A stretch of 64,000 nt of DNA from an uncultured Muribaculaceae bacterium (GTDB lineage Bacteria; Bacteroidota; Bacteroidia; Bacteroidales; Muribaculaceae): positions 1 to 64,000 of the forward strand of contig CANQWS010000002.1 of assembly GCA_947627615.1 (NCBI GenBank), given 5' to 3'. Position 1 is the stretch's first letter. Each line of letters starts with the position of its first letter. Of this stretch, positions 9,229-18,793 are shown piece after piece. The position numbers and the translations under genes were made by a program. The notes beneath the pieces are model-generated. The model searched no databases. It was not told where the DNA came from and was given only the letters and a program-made list of their open reading frames with translations.

Positions 9229-10140
9229 TCAGCGGTTTATGGCCCCGATGAGTTCATTTATGTCGCTCACCGAATGACGGCGGCAATATTCGTTTATATA
9301 ATCGATAATCTTTACGGTACAAGCGGGATCAATAAAGTTGGCGGTTCCGACCTCAATGGCAGTGGCACCCGCAAGGATAAACTCGAGAGCGTCACGACCG
9401 TTCATTATGCCGCCGAGACCTACCACAGGAATGCTGACAGCCTTTGCCGTCTGCCAAACCATGCGTACGGCCACCGGTCTTACAGCCGGACCGGACAGTC
9501 CGCCAGTTATTGTTGAAAGATAAGGACGCTGGCGCTCGACATCAATCGCCATACCCATCAGAGTATTTATCAGCGATACCGCATCGGCGCCTTCCGCCTC
9601 CACGGCACGGGCTATCTCCGTTATGTCAGTGACGTTGGGCGAGAGCTTCACAATCACCGTTCCGGGGAATGCCTTGCGCACTGCCTTTGTGACCTGAGCG
9701 GCCCCAGCGCATGTGGTTCCGAAAGCCATTCCGCCCTGTTTCACGTTGGGACACGATATGTTGACCTCAATCGCCTCGATGTCGGTACGGTCAGCCAGAC
9801 GCTCGCACACCGCCACATAATCCTCGACCTTGGCACCGGAAACGTTTACGATGGGCTTTGAGTCAATGTGGCGTATCTCGGGATAGATGTGGTCAATGAA
9901 ATAGTCAACTCCCTTGTTCTGCAACCCGACGGCATTCAACATTCCAGAGGGTGTCTCCACCATGCGGGGGTAGTCATTTCCCTGACGCGGTTCCAGAGTG
10001 GTGCCTTTTACAATGTACCCGCCCAAGCGGCCGAGATCTATGAAATCGGAAAATTCCGTTCCGTATCCGAATGTTCCTGATGCCGTTAGCACCGGATTCT
10101 TAAGCTCCAATGAGCCGATTTTTACGTTAAGGTTCACCAT
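9229..10140 (-). CDS. pyrD: Dihydroorotate dehydrogenase B, catalytic subunit
   Basis: A 303-residue FMN enzyme that oxidises dihydroorotate to orotate in pyrimidine synthesis. Motifs: [11 protein letters not shown] near the N-terminus, the catalytic-base loop [11 protein letters not shown] with Cys as in class 1B enzymes, and the C-terminal phosphate-binding [19 protein letters not shown]. The start chosen is [10 protein letters not shown]; upstream in-frame codons lie within pyrK. ATG and the pyrK stop overlap by 7 bases, so translation is coupled. It passes electrons through PyrK to NAD. Confidence 0.97.
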   Translation of the reverse strand: MVNLNVKIGSLELKNPVLTASGTFGYGTEFSDFIDLGRLGGYIVKGTTLEPRQGNDYPRMVETPSGMLNAVGLQNKGVDYFIDHIYPEIRHIDSKPIVNVSGAKVEDYVAVCERLADRTDIEAIEVNISCPNVKQGGMAFGTTCAGAAQVTKAVRKAFPGTVIVKLSPNVTDITEIARAVEAEGADAVSLINTLMGMAIDVERQRPYLSTITGGLSGPAVRPVAVRMVWQTAKAVSIPVVGLGGIMNGRDALEFILAGATAIEVGTANFIDPACTVKIIDYINEYCRRHSVSDINELIGAINR

Positions 10141-10910
10141 GTCAGTTCTTTTATATTGAATACCGGGCCTTCGGTGCATACACACACATTGCCCTTCACA
10201 GTCTTTTCAACACAGCAGAGGCAAGCGCCCAATCCGCATGCCATCATATTTTCAAGCGAGACCTCGCAATCGGCCCCGATTTCTTTTGCCACACGAGCCA
10301 CGGCTTTCATCATGGGAGCGGGACCGCAGCAATAGATTCTGTCCCATCCGCGGGACAATGCCGAATGGAGGGTGACAACGCCCTTTTCTCCGGCCGATCC
10401 GTCGTCGGTGGAAATGTTCACATCGCCGAGTTTACGGAATTCCTCAATCATAAGAAGATCGGCCTCCGAGCGGGCGCCAATAAGGAATTCGGGAGTTATC
10501 CCTGCATTTTTAAGCTCTATGCCAAGCTGCAATAAAGGAGCAACACCCACTCCGCCCCCTATCAGAAGCGTTTTGGGATTTTCACCGGCTTCCGGCATGG
10601 AGAATCCGTTGCCGAGAGGAAGTATCATATTGATAATCCGCCCCTCTCCTGCGGCGAGCAGAACGGCTGTCCCCTCTCCGGCAAGCCTTACGAGCAGCCA
10701 CAACAGATTGGTCTGACGGTCCACCCGGCATATCGATATCGGACGACGCAGAAACGTATGTTTACTTCCATCGATTTCCACCTGAACAAACTGGCCCGGT
10801 TTTACCTCCGGGAGCTCATGCCCGTCGGCCGGCGTCAGTTTCAGAAGGGAATAGAGCGGACTCAGCGCACAGTTCTCGATGACCCTGAAATCTACTATCT
10901 CTTTTTTCAT
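10134..10910 (-). CDS. pyrK: Dihydroorotate dehydrogenase B, electron-transfer subunit
   Basis: A 258-residue flavin/iron-sulfur subunit of the class 1B dihydroorotate dehydrogenase. An FAD-binding ferredoxin-reductase domain ([14 protein letters not shown]) and an NAD-binding part ([12 protein letters not shown]) are followed by a C-terminal [2Fe-2S] site: Cys225, Cys230, Cys233 and Cys245 (C-x4-C-x2-C-x11-C). It is the first gene of the pyrK-pyrD pair. The order and overlap make the pair a complete NAD-linked enzyme. Confidence 0.96.
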   Translation of the reverse strand: MKKEIVDFRVIENCALSPLYSLLKLTPADGHELPEVKPGQFVQVEIDGSKHTFLRRPISICRVDRQTNLLWLLVRLAGEGTAVLLAAGEGRIINMILPLGNGFSMPEAGENPKTLLIGGGVGVAPLLQLGIELKNAGITPEFLIGARSEADLLMIEEFRKLGDVNISTDDGSAGEKGVVTLHSALSRGWDRIYCCGPAPMMKAVARVAKEIGADCEVSLENMMACGLGACLCCVEKTVKGNVCVCTEGPVFNIKELTW

Positions 10911-10985
10911 GTTTGGTTGTGTGATATGATTTGTTACAAAATTATAGAATTATAGGCATGCATCCAAACCTGAACAGAAAAAGTG

Positions 10986-11024
10986 AATAAAAAAAGCGGC
11001 GCCCCCTGTTGAGGAACGCCACTT
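10986..11024 (-). terminator. Terminator of the glycogen operon
   Basis: On the minus strand, 11024-11012 pairs with 11007-10994 (about 13 bp, one bulged base, loop of four), followed by a run of seven T. It lies just after the glgP stop. Confidence 0.88.
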
Positions 11025-11044
11025 CAAATAGTTTTATTACCTTA

Positions 11045-13600
11045 TCAGATCCAACGCACGTAGGCGAAATCCTGACGGTGAGGCAGATTTGAATTGACCG
11101 GATACAGACGGAATCCATAGCGGTAAACGCCCGGATCGAGCATGCGGCGGTGAAGTTCGTATGTCAGAACATTGCCGTCCTCGGCCACAACCTTGAACGG
11201 AGTTACCGAGTGGAGTTTCTCTTCACCGTCCTCAACGCGGTAAGCCACGTATTCCAGACCGAGATCACGACCGAGACCGTTGGTGTCAATCTTGGCTCTT
11301 ACGGTATATTCCTTGCCGGTTGTGCTCTGTGAAGGAGTATTGATGTCAAGATCCAGAACCTTCACACCGTCCCATTTGTCAACGAAGTTGTTCTTCCAGT
11401 CTACAATCTCACGGGCCAGAGCGAAATCTGATTTCTTGAGAGCCTTGAAGCGTTTTGCTTCGGGATCATAGAAACGCTCGATGTAATCGTCAATCATACG
11501 CTTCATGGTGAAGTGCGGAGCGATGTGACCGATTGAACGCTTCACATACTGAATCCATTCAGGTGAGTAACCCTTGGAGTTCTTGGCGAAATAGAGCGGG
11601 ATGATTTCATTCTCGAGCATCGAGTAGATAGTAGCTGCGTCGAGTTTGTCCTGCTGTGACTGGTCAGTGTAGGTGCGCTTGTCTGTGAGGGCCCAGCCTG
11701 CTTTTTCGTCAAAGCGGTAGCCTTCATACCACCATCCGTCGAGCACGGAGAAGTTCAGCACTCCGTTCATCTCGGCCTTTTCGCCGGAAGTTCCGGAAGC
11801 CTCGAGAGGACGGGTAGGTGTGTTGAGCCAGATATCCACACCGGTTACAAGGCGTTTTGCAACGACCATGTTGTAGTCCTCAAGGAAGATGATCTTTCCG
11901 AGGAATTCCGGACGGCGTGAGATTTCCATGATGTGCTTGATGAGTCCCTGACCGGCACCATCGGCAGGATGAGCCTTACCGGAGAACACGAACTGCACGG
12001 GGAATTTGTCGTTGTTCACGATCTTGGCCAGACGGTCAAGGTCAGTGAAGAGAAGATGGGCGCGCTTGTAGGTTGCGAAACGGCGGGCGAAACCAATGAT
12101 GAGAGCGTTGGGGTTGATTCTCTCGAGGACATTGACCACTGCCGAAGGATCGCCCTGGTTGGCAAGCCAGCGGGCTTTGAAGTCACGCTTGACGAAGTTG
12201 ATGAATTTATTCTTGAGCTTGGTGCGCATATCCCAGATAGCTTCATCGCTTACGCTGAATATGCCTTCCCACGCCTTGGGATCGCTCTGGTTGTTGAACA
12301 CCTGCTCGCCAAGGTTCTGGAGATAGAATTCTTTCCATTCCGAAGCGGCCCAGGTGGGCATGTGGACACCGTTGGTCACGTAGCCTACATGGCTTTCTTC
12401 CCATGAATAGCCTTTCCAGATGCCGGAGAACATCTTCTTGGATACTTCACCGTGGAGCCAGCTTACACCATTGGCCTCCTGACATGTGTTGAGTGCGAAC
12501 ACGCTCATGGAGAAGCGCTCGTTGGTGTCGGGGTTCTCGCGGCCCATGTTCATGAGATCGGCCCAGCTGATACCGAGCTTTTCGGGGAAATGGTGCATGT
12601 ATTTGTAGAAGAGGTCCTCGTCGAAATAGTCATGTCCGGCAGGCACGGGAGTGTGTACGGTGTAGAGAGCCGAGCTGCGAACCATTTCAAGAGCTTCCTG
12701 GAAGTTGAGGCCCTGTTTCTGAACATAGTCGGCAAGACGCTGGAGGTTGAGAAGAGCGGCATGGCCTTCGTTGCAGTGATAGATTGTGCTGTTTATGCCG
12801 AGTTTCTGAAGCATAAGCACACCGCCTATACCGAGAAGGTATTCCTGCTTGATACGGTTTTCCCAGTCACCGCCGTAGAGCTTGTGGGTAATCTGACGGT
12901 CGAACTCGCTGTTCATGTCGAAGTCAGTGTCCATCAGATAGAGCTTCATGCGGCCTACGTTGACGCGCCATACGTGGCTGTAGATAATTCGGTCATAGTA
13001 GGGAACCTCAAGAATCATGGGGTTGCCAGATTCGTCCATCACCTGCTCAATGGGGAGCTGATTGAAGTTCTGGGGTTCGTAGTTGGCAATCTGCTGGCCG
13101 TCGACCGACAGGGTCTGGGTGAAATAACCGTAACGATAAAGGAAACCTACGGCTGTCATGTCTATGCAGCTGTCAGAAGCTTCCTTGATATAGTCACCGG
13201 CAAGAACTCCGAGACCTCCGGAATAGATTTTCAGGCAGTTGCAAAGACCGTATTCCATTGAGAAATAGCTGACCGAAGGCACATCTTTGCGCATCGGCTT
13301 GCTCATATATTCCTTGAATGACGCATAAACGCTTTCAATGCGTTCCATCATCGCTTCATCTTTCTGAATTTCGGAGAGACGGTCGGAGCTGATGCGCTGG
13401 AGCACCATCACGGGATTCTCACCGGTAGAACGCCAGAGATCAGGATTTATGTCGCGGAACAGAGATTTTGCCTCGCTGTTCCAAACCCACCAGAGGTTTT
13501 TCGACATGATGTCAAGAGCTTTCAGTCTGTGGGGAAGTTCGGCTATAACGGTAGCGTCATGCCACACAGGCGTGTTGGTTTGGCTTACTTTGATTTTCAT
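11045..13600 (-). CDS. glgP: Alpha-glucan phosphorylase (GT35, DUF3417 type)
   Basis: An 851-residue enzyme that releases glucose-1-phosphate from the ends of glycogen or maltodextrin. It has the N-terminal DUF3417 region ([13 protein letters not shown]) of the short bacterial and archaeal phosphorylases. The pyridoxal-phosphate Lys is K608 in [14 protein letters not shown]. Other GT35 blocks include FSMEYGL and HCNEGHAAL. It is 53 bases downstream of the glycogen synthase on the same strand and ends in a strong terminator, so synthesis and breakdown genes form one operon. Confidence 0.95.
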   Translation of the reverse strand: MKIKVSQTNTPVWHDATVIAELPHRLKALDIMSKNLWWVWNSEAKSLFRDINPDLWRSTGENPVMVLQRISSDRLSEIQKDEAMMERIESVYASFKEYMSKPMRKDVPSVSYFSMEYGLCNCLKIYSGGLGVLAGDYIKEASDSCIDMTAVGFLYRYGYFTQTLSVDGQQIANYEPQNFNQLPIEQVMDESGNPMILEVPYYDRIIYSHVWRVNVGRMKLYLMDTDFDMNSEFDRQITHKLYGGDWENRIKQEYLLGIGGVLMLQKLGINSTIYHCNEGHAALLNLQRLADYVQKQGLNFQEALEMVRSSALYTVHTPVPAGHDYFDEDLFYKYMHHFPEKLGISWADLMNMGRENPDTNERFSMSVFALNTCQEANGVSWLHGEVSKKMFSGIWKGYSWEESHVGYVTNGVHMPTWAASEWKEFYLQNLGEQVFNNQSDPKAWEGIFSVSDEAIWDMRTKLKNKFINFVKRDFKARWLANQGDPSAVVNVLERINPNALIIGFARRFATYKRAHLLFTDLDRLAKIVNNDKFPVQFVFSGKAHPADGAGQGLIKHIMEISRRPEFLGKIIFLEDYNMVVAKRLVTGVDIWLNTPTRPLEASGTSGEKAEMNGVLNFSVLDGWWYEGYRFDEKAGWALTDKRTYTDQSQQDKLDAATIYSMLENEIIPLYFAKNSKGYSPEWIQYVKRSIGHIAPHFTMKRMIDDYIERFYDPEAKRFKALKKSDFALAREIVDWKNNFVDKWDGVKVLDLDINTPSQSTTGKEYTVRAKIDTNGLGRDLGLEYVAYRVEDGEEKLHSVTPFKVVAEDGNVLTYELHRRMLDPGVYRYGFRLYPVNSNLPHRQDFAYVRWI

Positions 13601-13653
13601 TTTCAGTTTATTATGTTTGTTTCTGTTTCTGTTTTATAAAAATATTTCTGCAA

Positions 13654-15300
13654 TCAGGATGCCTGCATGCGGCGGCTCTCATTCTCAAGAGCTATGCTGA
13701 AGGCTTCCTCATAGAATTTCACGAAAGAGTCCCATTTGGCACACGCGGCAGTAGCCATGGCCTTGCCGGAGATAAATTTCCGCAGCAGCTCGTCGGCACA
13801 TGTCAGGAATTTAATCGAACGTGCTATGGAATCGACAACCGCGGGATAATTGCTGTCGGTCCGCTCAACCACCGTCACGCCGCAATTCTCGAAACCGTTG
13901 TCGAAAAAGCGGTCGATCCACTGGCCGAATCCGGATAGCGAAGTAGTGACCGTAGGAACGCCGAACGCCACGCTTTCAAGCGGAGTGTAGCCCCAAGGCT
14001 CATAATATGACGGGAATACCGAGGCATCCATTCCAATCAGCAAATCATAATAGGGACGGTTGAATATGCCGTCGGAGCCGTTAAGATAGCACGGAACGTA
14101 GATTACAGTGACGTTCTCGGGGAGGCTTATCTTCCGCAGCCGGCATGCTATGGCGTCCTCGTAGGGATTATGGACGGTATGGGTCATCCATGCATCGGCA
14201 AGCGGACAGGTTTTTTCGCCCGCCATGGCTAGCTGAAGATCCTCGCGCGCTTTGTCGCACCATGCGGGCACCATAATATATGCGAGCACATTGCGGCATG
14301 GTTTCAGATTGGCGAGATCAACAACGGCATCAATGTAAACGTCGATTCCCTTGTTGCGGTATTCACAACGTCCGGAGGTAGCCATTATGAAAGTGTCGTC
14401 GCCGAAGTCCTTACCGGTCAGAGCCGAAGCCACATCGAGCAGAAGCTCTCTGGCTGCAGCTCTTTCATCGGGGAATTTTACCTTGGAAGGAACGAAGTTC
14501 GGCTCGAATCCATTGGGAGTCACGACGTCAGGGCGGCGCTCAAGCAGCTGCTCGCACTCTCGCGCGGTGATGTCGCTGACTGTGGTGAAGCAGTCAGCCT
14601 GATGGGCGGCGGCTTTTTCAAGCGAATGCTTCGATTCCATGTTCAGCTCACGCGCCATCTGATCGCCGTTATAAGCCTTCATGTTATCATAGAGAGGCTT
14701 GCCGTTTCCGCAGATGCTTCGTCCGATGCTTGTGGCATGGGTGGTGAACACAGTTGCAACCTCAGGCATTCTCCATTTGGTGTAAAGGAGGCCCATTCCG
14801 GTTGTCCATTCGTCGAAATGCGCGATGACCTTTTTGCCTCTCAGACCGAGAAAGTCATAGATACTTTCCATTACCAGACCGGCTGCATGGGAAAAAGCGC
14901 AGGCTTCATCATAATCGCCATAGGCATGAAGCGAGTCAACGCCATAGAGGTCCCACATTTTGCCGTAGAATTCATCTTTGACAGCATACATGCCGTCAAA
15001 CTTCACAAGAACAGCTATGGGCTTGCCGGGGATGTCCCAACGCCCTACCCTGACACTTACGCCGTCAGGGAACGACGCTGATTTACGCCAATCCTTGAGT
15101 ACTGTTCTTGATTCCTTGAAATATGGTGACGGATTCTCGGATGTCCATACGTCAGGACCTATAAATATCAGTTTGTCACCGTATAATTTATGCAGAGTCT
15201 TTGACTTTGTCGAAAGCACAGTATATATGCCTCCTATTTTATTACAAACCTCCCATGAGGTCTCAAAAAGCATGTCAAGCTCTTCTGTCTGTTCAATCAT
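13654..15300 (-). CDS. Glycogen synthase, eukaryote-like GT3 type
   Basis: A 548-residue glycosyltransferase that extends alpha-1,4-glucan from a nucleotide sugar. It is not the usual bacterial GT5 GlgA: the N-terminal FETSWEVCNKIGGIYTVLS and the C-terminal YEPWGYTPLESVAFG followed by TVTTSLSGFGQW match the GT3 family of yeast and animal glycogen synthases, as is usual in Bacteroides. It is shorter than eukaryotic forms and lacks their phosphorylated tails. A well-formed promoter lies at 15329-15360 and glgP follows. The donor (UDP- or ADP-glucose) is not decided by the sequence. Confidence 0.93.
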   Translation of the reverse strand: MIEQTEELDMLFETSWEVCNKIGGIYTVLSTKSKTLHKLYGDKLIFIGPDVWTSENPSPYFKESRTVLKDWRKSASFPDGVSVRVGRWDIPGKPIAVLVKFDGMYAVKDEFYGKMWDLYGVDSLHAYGDYDEACAFSHAAGLVMESIYDFLGLRGKKVIAHFDEWTTGMGLLYTKWRMPEVATVFTTHATSIGRSICGNGKPLYDNMKAYNGDQMARELNMESKHSLEKAAAHQADCFTTVSDITARECEQLLERRPDVVTPNGFEPNFVPSKVKFPDERAAARELLLDVASALTGKDFGDDTFIMATSGRCEYRNKGIDVYIDAVVDLANLKPCRNVLAYIMVPAWCDKAREDLQLAMAGEKTCPLADAWMTHTVHNPYEDAIACRLRKISLPENVTVIYVPCYLNGSDGIFNRPYYDLLIGMDASVFPSYYEPWGYTPLESVAFGVPTVTTSLSGFGQWIDRFFDNGFENCGVTVVERTDSNYPAVVDSIARSIKFLTCADELLRKFISGKAMATAACAKWDSFVKFYEEAFSIALENESRRMQAS

Positions 15301-15328
15301 AAACTATTGTCTCATTTATAATTTGGCG

Positions 15329-15360
15329 CAAAGTTACAACTTTTTTGTCTAACCGCACAA
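15329..15360 (-). promoter_or_regulatory. Promoter of the glycogen operon
   Basis: On the minus strand, TTG (15360-15358), about 20 bp, then TAACTTTG (15336-15329). The leader is about 20 bases. Nothing else is recognised in the gap 15361-15551. Confidence 0.7.
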
Positions 15361-15551
15361 TTGTAGCGTTAATGTCACTCATTTTTAACATCTTGGGGTG
15401 CATAAAAGTGAACACTACAAGGCAACAGACTTAAATCCCTCGGAGCAATATATCCTTTTGCGTCCGACAATCGTTATAATAATCGGAGGACATTTCATTA
15501 AGGCCATACCGGTTTGATGACTCCCATTATTATTCTTTCAACAAGCAAGTT

Positions 15552-16067
15552 ATGAGCCATAAAAACAACCAGGAAACAGCAGCGCAAGAATTTTCCGACA
15601 ACAGTGACGCGAGATTCATGCAGCTCGCCATAGATCTATCAAACGAAAACATTGACAACGGAGGCGGCCCATTCGGCGCAGTAATAGTTAAAAATAATGA
15701 AATAATTTCAATCGGTGTTAACAGAGTCACCGCCAACAATGATCCGACCGCCCATGCCGAGGTAAACGCCATCAGGAATGCATGCCGCTCCCTGTCGACA
15801 TTCTCGCTTGAAGGCTGCACGGTCTATTCTTCATGCGAGCCTTGTCCCATGTGCCTTAGTGCATTGTACTGGGCCAGAGTGTCAAGAATTGTGTTCGGCA
15901 ACACGGCCGAGGATGCAAAAGCCATTGACTTCGATGACTCTTTCATCTATGAGCAAATCGCGCTTGACCGCTATCACCGGGCTATAAAAACCGACAATAT
16001 GATGCGCGACGAAGCCAACAAGGTGTTCCGCCGCTGGGCTGAAAAGACCGACAAGGTCCCCTACTGA
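15552..16067 (+). CDS. guaD: Cytidine-deaminase-fold nucleobase deaminase, guanine deaminase-like
   Basis: A 171-residue zinc deaminase. Zinc ligand His68 and proton-shuttle Glu70 are in TAHAEVNAI; Cys98 and Cys101 are in SCEPCPMC. The GGPFGAVIVK opening, the FDDSFIYEQI stretch and a C-terminus ending DKVPY resemble Bacillus-type guanine deaminase (guanine to xanthine) more than the tRNA enzyme TadA. The first 18 residues are an extra, poorly conserved tail. It is a single gene. Assignment as guanine deaminase is by motif likeness only; another purine or cytosine substrate is possible. Confidence 0.82.
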   Translation: MSHKNNQETAAQEFSDNSDARFMQLAIDLSNENIDNGGGPFGAVIVKNNEIISIGVNRVTANNDPTAHAEVNAIRNACRSLSTFSLEGCTVYSSCEPCPMCLSALYWARVSRIVFGNTAEDAKAIDFDDSFIYEQIALDRYHRAIKTDNMMRDEANKVFRRWAEKTDKVPY

Positions 16068-16114
16068 CATATCCGGTTAAATTATATTAAACGGAGGCGC
16101 TAACGAAGAGCATA

Positions 16115-16153
16115 TTTGCATTATTATGTGCAATTCATTAATTTTGCACATAA
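16115..16153 (+). promoter_or_regulatory. Promoter with an overlapping palindrome
   Basis: TTTG at 16115-16118, 20 bp, then TAATTTTG at 16139-16146, only seven bases before the ATG at 16154. A perfect 10-bp inverted repeat (16124-16133 with 16144-16153) covers the spacer end, the -7 box and the expected transcription start, as an operator would. Confidence 0.65.
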
Positions 16154-16462
16154 ATGAAGAATATACTCGGCATATTGATTTTGGCTTGCGTGATGACAGT
16201 CCCTGCGATTGCATCGCCCGAACCGGCCTTGCGGACAGAAATGAATGTCCACACCGATGCCCCGGGTATCACTGTAAACCAAGGCTCTATCACTCTGACG
16301 CCCTCAGCCTCGGACGCGGAATTCAATTTCTTCATCTACTCCATAACCGGTCAGCTCGTAAAACGTGCCCGGGTTACCGACAGCGCCATCACAGTTGAAT
16401 TGCCCACGGGTTGTTACATAGTGAAATGCGAGCGCTGGTCCAAAAAAATCATTGTGAACTGA
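16154..16462 (+). CDS. Small secreted protein with a type IX sorting-like domain
   Basis: A 102-residue protein. The first 20 residues are a signal peptide (ILGILILACVMTVPAIAS). The mature part is one beta-sandwich-like unit whose last 50 residues follow the pattern of type IX C-terminal sorting domains: a hydrophobic FFIYSITGQLVKRARV strand pair, a GCYIVKC turn and a final KKIIVN. No cargo domain lies in front of it. It is a single-gene unit with its own promoter/operator and terminator. The homology is judged from pattern only. It may be a stand-alone CTD-like protein or a remnant of a larger surface protein. Confidence 0.6.
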   Translation: MKNILGILILACVMTVPAIASPEPALRTEMNVHTDAPGITVNQGSITLTPSASDAEFNFFIYSITGQLVKRARVTDSAITVELPTGCYIVKCERWSKKIIVN

Positions 16463-16493
16463 CTTTTTTGATTTCCAATAAATAGACAATATT

Positions 16494-16525
16494 AAAGCAG
16501 ACTCCCCCGTAGAATCTGCTTTTTT
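16494..16525 (+). terminator. Rho-independent terminator
   Basis: 8-bp arms at 16494-16501 and 16515-16522 with a 13-base loop, followed by a T-rich run. It lies between the small secreted gene and the convergent barrel gene. Confidence 0.8.
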
Positions 16526-16546
16526 GTTTTCCCTCAAAGATTTGCT

Positions 16547-18631
16547 TTATTCAAGCCGCTTGAGTTCCGCTTCGGCTGCCGACGAGCCTTTGTAGCGGCT
16601 CTTACGGGGCTGAAAGCTGTAGATAATATGCAAAGCTATGCCACGCCGGTCATAGCTCTGGCGTTTGTCAACGGAAATGCCGTATGTATTCATGGTCCAA
16701 TCGTAGTTTGATGTGTTGAATATATCGGTGGCAGACATTTTAACGGTCAGAGATTTGTTCATGAACGTTTTTCCGACCGATGCATCCATGGTGAACCAGG
16801 AGGCGCCGAAGCGGTTGGTGTGCATATCGCCTTCAGAGCTTCCGCTGATGTTGGCTGTAACCGTCCATCCGTGCGGCAATGCAAAGGTGTTGTCAATAAA
16901 ATAGGAAAATATGGGTTTGTCATATCGATTATCGCCGAGTCTGAGCCACTGCCGGTACATTCCGGCGGTTATATTCGGAGTCCATCGGCGTAGAGGCCGG
17001 CCCCAGACGAGGTAGAGATTCAACGCCGAGACATCGATATTGACGGGATGCATGAGCAGCTGGAGATTATCGGCAGGATAAAGCTGCTTGACAAAGGCGT
17101 ATGTATCGAGCGAACGGGTAAAGTCGGCCTGAAGCATGAAGCCGCGCCACATACCCGACAGCTGAACGTCATGCATTCTCTCGTCACGCAGCCCCGGATT
17201 TCCGCCCTCTATTTCATGCATCCCCACATAGTTCAACGCCCCTGTAAGCTGCGAGTAAGGAGGTTTCACCGTAGCCATTCTGTAACTTAATGTGAGCTGT
17301 GAGTCATCGCTGAACGAGTATCCGAGTGAAACATCAGGCGTCAGAAGATGGTCACGGCGGCTTATATTGTCATCGCGAAGGCCATTGACCTTGAAATCAT
17401 AGTCAGTATATTCATATCTCGCTCCGGCCGAAAGCGATAACCGTCCCATCATGCGTGCCCATGATGCGAAAACTGCCGCCGACGTCTGACTTGCGTCCGT
17501 CAGTGAAGAGGGAATGTATTCACTGACAGCAGCGTTAAGCATTCGGTAATCGAGTGATGTGTGCGTGTAGCAGTCCTGCGTCCCCACTGTGGTCTCCCCT
17601 CCCCAGAGAGGGAATTTCAAGGATAATTTCCCTGCCCAGAGAACGGATTTACGTCTGTCCGTGGAATTGACGTCGGGATTCACGGACTGTGGATAGGATG
17701 TCGCAACAGAATTATCAGCGTCAAAGCGGCTGAAATCACCGTCAAAGTGCAACTGACAGTTTTCAGCAAATCTGTTTTCATAATAGAGTAATGCGAGATG
17801 GCTGCGGCCCTTGGTCCGTCTGTCAATTTGGCGCCTAACCGCCGGATTGTCGTCAAGCCATTCCGCGCCTGAATTGTTAAAACGGCCGAGCTCCGGGTTG
17901 TAACGGTAGTATGCTCCGAATGACTGCGAACCGCCGGAATAATTGAATCCGGCCTTGACCGAGCCGGCTGTCACAGGATAGGAATTGGACTGACTGCCCC
18001 CTACCACCGTCGCTTTACCGTCATAATTGAGTCTGTTGACCGTAGTGCCTCTAACCAGCGAATTATTCAGGTTCACGGTTCCGTCAGCGAACATCTCCCA
18101 CTCTCCGATGCGATAGCTGAGTCCGAGATGGTCCGTCACGTACCATTTCCGGCGACGCTGAAGGCGGAACTGGTCAGTGACGGAAAGACCTTTTATGAAA
18201 TTGCGGCGCGTAGTGATTTTCAGCACCGCTCCCGTGGTACTGGCATAAGCGGCTCCCGGCGCCATGAGCAATTCCACTTTCTTCAAATTGGAAGAACGCA
18301 ACTGCCGTAGCTCCCGCCCATCGCACATGGGTCGGCCATCGATATAGATTTCGACATTGCTCTTGCCGATGACAGTGACGGCATTGTCCTCAACCTTTAT
18401 CATTGGCAACTGATCCAGCACATCAAGCGCATTGCCAAGGTCTGCGAGGTTTGAACCGGGAATGGTTGACACAAGTGTAGAACCTACAAGTTTCGTGATG
18501 TGTTGCTTTGCGGCGACCACCACTTCCTGCAATTCCCGCACAAGACTGTCGGCCACTTCCGGATTCTGTGACCGGCCTGATCCGGCAATGAAAATTGCGA
18601 TAATGTTTGTGATGATTAGTCTGGTGTTCAT
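16547..18631 (-). CDS. TonB-dependent receptor-like outer-membrane beta-barrel protein
   Basis: A 694-residue outer-membrane protein. After a signal peptide comes a plug-type domain (residues about 30-135; IKVEDNAVTVIGKSNVEIYI, APGAAYASTTGAVLKI) and then a long alternating beta-barrel ending near HIIYSFQPRKSRYKG. It lacks the N-terminal carboxypeptidase-like domain of SusC proteins and no SusD partner is adjacent, so it belongs with the 'outer membrane beta-barrel family' receptors. The ligand is unknown. The next gene upstream on the same strand is a membrane-bound regulator. Its promoter region carries an inverted repeat (see 18632-18701). Confidence 0.82.
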   Translation of the reverse strand: MNTRLIITNIIAIFIAGSGRSQNPEVADSLVRELQEVVVAAKQHITKLVGSTLVSTIPGSNLADLGNALDVLDQLPMIKVEDNAVTVIGKSNVEIYIDGRPMCDGRELRQLRSSNLKKVELLMAPGAAYASTTGAVLKITTRRNFIKGLSVTDQFRLQRRRKWYVTDHLGLSYRIGEWEMFADGTVNLNNSLVRGTTVNRLNYDGKATVVGGSQSNSYPVTAGSVKAGFNYSGGSQSFGAYYRYNPELGRFNNSGAEWLDDNPAVRRQIDRRTKGRSHLALLYYENRFAENCQLHFDGDFSRFDADNSVATSYPQSVNPDVNSTDRRKSVLWAGKLSLKFPLWGGETTVGTQDCYTHTSLDYRMLNAAVSEYIPSSLTDASQTSAAVFASWARMMGRLSLSAGARYEYTDYDFKVNGLRDDNISRRDHLLTPDVSLGYSFSDDSQLTLSYRMATVKPPYSQLTGALNYVGMHEIEGGNPGLRDERMHDVQLSGMWRGFMLQADFTRSLDTYAFVKQLYPADNLQLLMHPVNIDVSALNLYLVWGRPLRRWTPNITAGMYRQWLRLGDNRYDKPIFSYFIDNTFALPHGWTVTANISGSSEGDMHTNRFGASWFTMDASVGKTFMNKSLTVKMSATDIFNTSNYDWTMNTYGISVDKRQSYDRRGIALHIIYSFQPRKSRYKGSSAAEAELKRLE

Positions 18632-18701
18632 GTGAGTAATGTTTAGCTATGACCTTAAAAGTTCAGGGCAAAATTACTCACAAAAGGGCTGAGATTCCAA
18701 A
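18632..18701 (-). promoter_or_regulatory. Promoter and inverted repeat before the barrel gene
   Basis: On the minus strand, a TTTG at 18701-18698 and TAATTTTG at 18676-18669 are 21 bp apart. Perfect 9-bp arms (18632-18640 and 18673-18681) flank the leader and reach the -7 box. Confidence 0.55.
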
Positions 18702-18793
18702 ATATCAATCTGACACTTCGGATTGTATCAGACTAAGAATCACAGACATAAAACCAATCACTACCAAAAAGTCTGACCGAATGAACAACAAGG

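Noticed and set aside
15361..15551. Possible purine riboswitch before the guanine-deaminase-like gene
   Set aside because: No purine-aptamer core or pairing pattern could be found in the leader.
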